A stretch of DNA of 64,000 nt. Origin: Hyperoodon ampullatus. Lineage: Eukaryota > Chordata > Mammalia > Artiodactyla > Ziphiidae. The notes under the pieces are model-generated. The model ran no database searches, was not told the origin of the DNA, and saw nothing but the letters and a program-made list of their open reading frames with translations. Of the stretch, positions 61,401 through 64,000 are shown piece by piece. The first letter of the stretch is position 1. Each line of letters opens with the position of its first letter. The stretch spans positions 55,580,516 to 55,644,515 of the forward strand of contig OX457068.1 of assembly GCA_949752795.1 (NCBI GenBank), written 5' to 3'. The position numbers were made by a program, and so were the translations under genes.

Positions 61401-62192
61401 AAAAACAAAGAAAAAATAGCACTGATGAACATAGTTGCAAGGCAGGAATAAAGAGGTAGACATAGAGAATGGACTTGATGACATGGGGTGTGAGGGTGAA
61501 GCTGGGGCGAAGTGAGAGTAGTATCGACATATATACACTACTGAATGTAAAATAGTTGGCTGGTGGGAAGAAGCAGCATAGCACAGGGAGATTGGCTTGG
61601 TGCTTTGTGATGACCTAGAGGGGTGGGACAGGGAGGATGGGAGGGAGGCTCAAGAGGTAGGGGATATGGGGACATGTGTATGCATATGGTTGATTCACTT
61701 TGTTGTGCAACAGAAACTATCATGGTATTGTGAAGCAATTATACTCCAATAAAGTTCTATTAAAAAAATAAAACAAGAGGAAATTATTCTCCTGTAGATC
61801 TGGAGGCCAGAATTTGGAAATCAGTTATCACTAGTTTAAATTCAAAGTGTGGGCAGGGCTGGTTCTTTCCAGAGGTTTTGGGAGATATTTTGTTCTTTGA
61901 TTCTTCCATGTTCTCGAGGCTGTGGGCATTTCCCAGCTTGTGGCTGCATCTCTCCAATCTTTGCTTTCATTGTTACACAGCCACCTCTTCTGTAGTCAAA
62001 TCTTCTTCTGCCTCTCTCTGAGAAGAACAGTCATGATTACATTTACAGTACACCAAGATAATCTCCCATTTGCAAGAACCTTAACTTAGTCAAATTTGCA
62101 AAGGCTCTTTGCCATAGAAAGTAATATTTGTGGGTTCCAAGCATCAGAATATGGATATCATTGGGGGCCTTTATTCAGCCTACCACACCCTG

Positions 62193-63655
62193 CTTTCTCT
62201 GCTTTTTTGTTTTCTACCTTCTTGTGGTAATATTTGCTCTACCTGATTGCCTTCTTTATTCAGGGAACTTCTATTCTAAATGTGTGGTGGAGAGCTTTGT
62301 TTTACCACCCAAACTTGACACTCCAAGTAGCTGTTATACATTTCCAAGCAGAGGGTGTGTTTAAAACAAAGAGAAAATACCTAGAATTTAACTCAAAGAG
62401 TCCTTCCTCTCTTCTCCACAGAGATAAATAAGTATCTATCATTGTCATTATTAACTATATTCGAACCTAGAATAATATTGACTTAGACCTTTCTTTTCTC
62501 CCCATATAACTTCTCTCTCCTATAGTCTAGTCTTCCTTTGATGTACTCTTGTGTTCTCTGTCTTGTCTTTCCAATGTCGATCGTGCTTCAAAGCTCTCTT
62601 GTGTTAAAACTTACATTATTTTAACAATCTTTTAATGAATTTTCCTTCCTCAGTCTCTCCCCATTCTGCTTTATCAATGAATTTTGCTTCCAAGAGTTGT
62701 CATTCCAAACTACTTTGATTGGTGTCATTCTCTTCCTCAAAGTATTCAGTGGGCTTTTCAATGACCTGAGTCCAAACTGTTAAGTCTTCATCCAGCTAAA
62801 GTGGACCCAACGATTTTCAGATGTACATGTTTCTCCTAATGATCATCTCTATGTATGAGAATCAAGTCTCCTAGTTTCCCCTTTTGTGGATTTACTGATG
62901 TCATTCTTTCATCTTGACATGCCCTCTTACAGCCCCTTCCTTTGGAGAGCACCTCAAACGCCTCCTCATCCATTATGCCATGCTTGATCACTGAAGTCAG
63001 TTACCTCCTTATTAAAGTCAAAATTATTTTATGACACACTTTCCTATGCCCATTTATATGAATGTTAGGTATTCAGAACATACTTGTTATGTAGATTAAC
63101 CAGGTTTTCATAGAGAAGGAAAACACATAAGATATGATTCACAAAACCTTTACTATTGCAAAAGTGTGTAATGTGTATTTTTTGAAGGAGACAGGTATAA
63201 TTTTCTTACAGGAATATTTAACAATTCTCTCACATGACTTTTTAAAATTATATCTTAACTTTCTTGGGCATCAGTTTCTCAACTTACCTTCATCCTGCAT
63301 TTCAGAAGCAGGACAGAAACTTCAAAAAAAAATAAACTTCTTTCTTTTCTTTTGCACATTATTTGAGTTTGATGGATACCAAGAGACCTATAGCAGATCC
63401 TGAACAGGATCCCATTGAGAGTTCCCATGGCACTTCAGTCACTTAGTCATGATCTATGCTCTCAACAGTTGAAGATAATGACTTCAGGAACAATCTTTCA
63501 TGGGTTTCACATTAAATGAGACGAAAGTGCAGGCACGGCATTAAAGCACCTTGTTATTTGCAGAGTAACCTTAAATATAGAGTTGATCAAATTTCATGAC
63601 CTTTAGTTTTAATTCTTCCATCGTATCTTCTTGTGAAATTCCTATTTTTAATAAA
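62193..63655. other. Non-coding interval
   Basis: Unremarkable sequence right of the split LTR. The frame at 63134-63403 (89 codons) has no known domain; the two frames near 62128-62431 overlap. Confidence 0.45.
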
Positions 63656-63698
63656 GATGTGCATGTGTATGTGTGTGTGCATGTGTGTGTGTGTTTCT
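63656..63698. repeat. (TG)n microsatellite
   Basis: TG dinucleotide array with CATG interruptions. Confidence 0.9.
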
Positions 63699-64000
63699 GC
63701 CTAAATTAACCCAGACACTTAATACAACAGTAACACTTTAGAGTTAAATACAGAGCCAGGGAATTAAAATATAAATATGCTTATTTTTATGGTAAGCTTA
63801 TCTATATTACCTTCAGGACTGTATACTTTAAAGAGACTATTATTTTTAAAGTGTGCTAGGGGCACATTATAATGCTAAGAGCCTCCATCTTTGATTTTCT
63901 TTATACTGATTTGCATATTTCAAGTTAGAATAAAATGCAGAGCTCATTAAGTTCTATTTTTGACAAGATGTTTTCTTTTAACATTAGTCCTAATAGAAAA
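63699..64000. other. Non-coding interval to window end
   Basis: AT-rich, no feature recognised. Confidence 0.45.

Larger units (their letters stand above)
54935..61769 (+). mobile_element. LINE-1 copy 3, full length, inactive
   Basis: Complete L1 of 6835 bases including a SINE of ~220. Target duplication aaaacaa(c/g)aggaa flanks it (54922-54934 and 61770-61782, one mismatch). Order: GC-rich 5' UTR with ~175-bp tandem units (55133-55840), further 5' UTR with T-rich tracts near 55973-56145, ORF1 (56410-57544) interrupted by a CHR SINE, ORF2 (57603-61400), 3' UTR and AATAAA at 61748-61753. The 5' UTR is unlike that of copy 2, while ORF2 and the 3' UTR are closely alike. Confidence 0.96.
54870..62187 (-). 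mobile_element. Solo MLT1-type LTR split by L1 copy 3
   Basis: Left fragment 54870-54934 ('tgtactaggttcctatagct', then 'tagtggtttaaaacaaca') and right fragment 61783-62187 ('ctggaggccagaatttggaa' ... 'tattcagcctaccaca') join into one reverse-oriented LTR of about 470 bases. A perfect 5-bp target duplication ccctg flanks it (54865-54869, 62188-62192), confirming both outer ends. No internal retroviral region is present. Confidence 0.9.

Noticed and set aside
1..64000. A host gene, operon, defence system or CRISPR array
   Set aside because: Nothing in either strand shows a host domain, a multi-exon structure I can support, or spaced direct repeats; the DNA is mammalian intergenic or intronic in type.

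Overview
This is nuclear DNA of a placental mammal, almost certainly a cetacean. There are five SINEs of the tRNA-derived CHR family: four short copies with the 'cttccctggtggcgcagtgg' head typical of whales and dolphins and one longer CHR-1-type copy. No ruminant BovB or Bov-tA elements were seen. The LINE-1 copies have the cetartiodactyl 3' UTR, and older layers (MIR, L2, MaLR/MLT1 LTRs, an old L1 and a Tigger) are those shared by all placental mammals. Base composition is AT-rich. I found no host protein-coding exon, tRNA, rRNA, CRISPR array or operon. The window reads as an intergenic or large-intron region built mostly of transposable elements. The only reading frames with recognisable homology belong to transposons, and all are broken.

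Layout. Bases 1-3713 are the 3' part of a plus-strand L1 (copy 1), cut by the window edge. Bases 3714-25145 are mostly old, diverged DNA: a 200-base assembly gap (5214-5413), MLT1-type LTRs (6586-7045, 16930-17373, 19085-19483), an old minus-strand L1 piece (8330-8800), MIR and L2 fragments, two reverse CHR SINEs with clear target-site duplications (15902-16112 and 18286-18487) and simple repeats. Bases 25146-32002 are L1 copy 2, about 6.9 kb and full length but dead. It is flanked by inverted repeats (24728-24816 and 32261-32361) suggesting it landed inside a DNA transposon of about 0.8 kb. Bases 32362-39880 are mostly unique sequence with MIR pieces and a 159-bp TA/CA/TG microsatellite. Bases 39880-44150 are an ancient L1 carrying a younger L1 3' end, a CHR-1, a CHR-2 and what looks like a poly(A)-only insertion. 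Bases 47745-48703 are an internally deleted Tigger (pogo) DNA transposon with TA duplication, itself inside an older repeat. Bases 54870-62187 are a solo MLT1-type LTR holding a full-length L1 (copy 3, 54935-61769), whose ORF1 holds a CHR SINE. That three-level nest is supported by target duplications at every level.

How the parts relate. SINEs such as CHR are thought to be mobilised by L1 proteins, so the SINE, L1 and poly(A) insertions here reflect one retrotransposition machinery active over a long time; none of the copies in the window could supply it now. The observations most worth checking are the roughly 175-bp tandem monomers in the 5' UTR of L1 copy 3, which differs wholly from the 5' UTR of copy 2; the inverted-repeat pair around L1 copy 2; the SINE-L1 fusion reading frame; and the deleted Tigger. 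I did not find convincing evidence for a new functional biological system.
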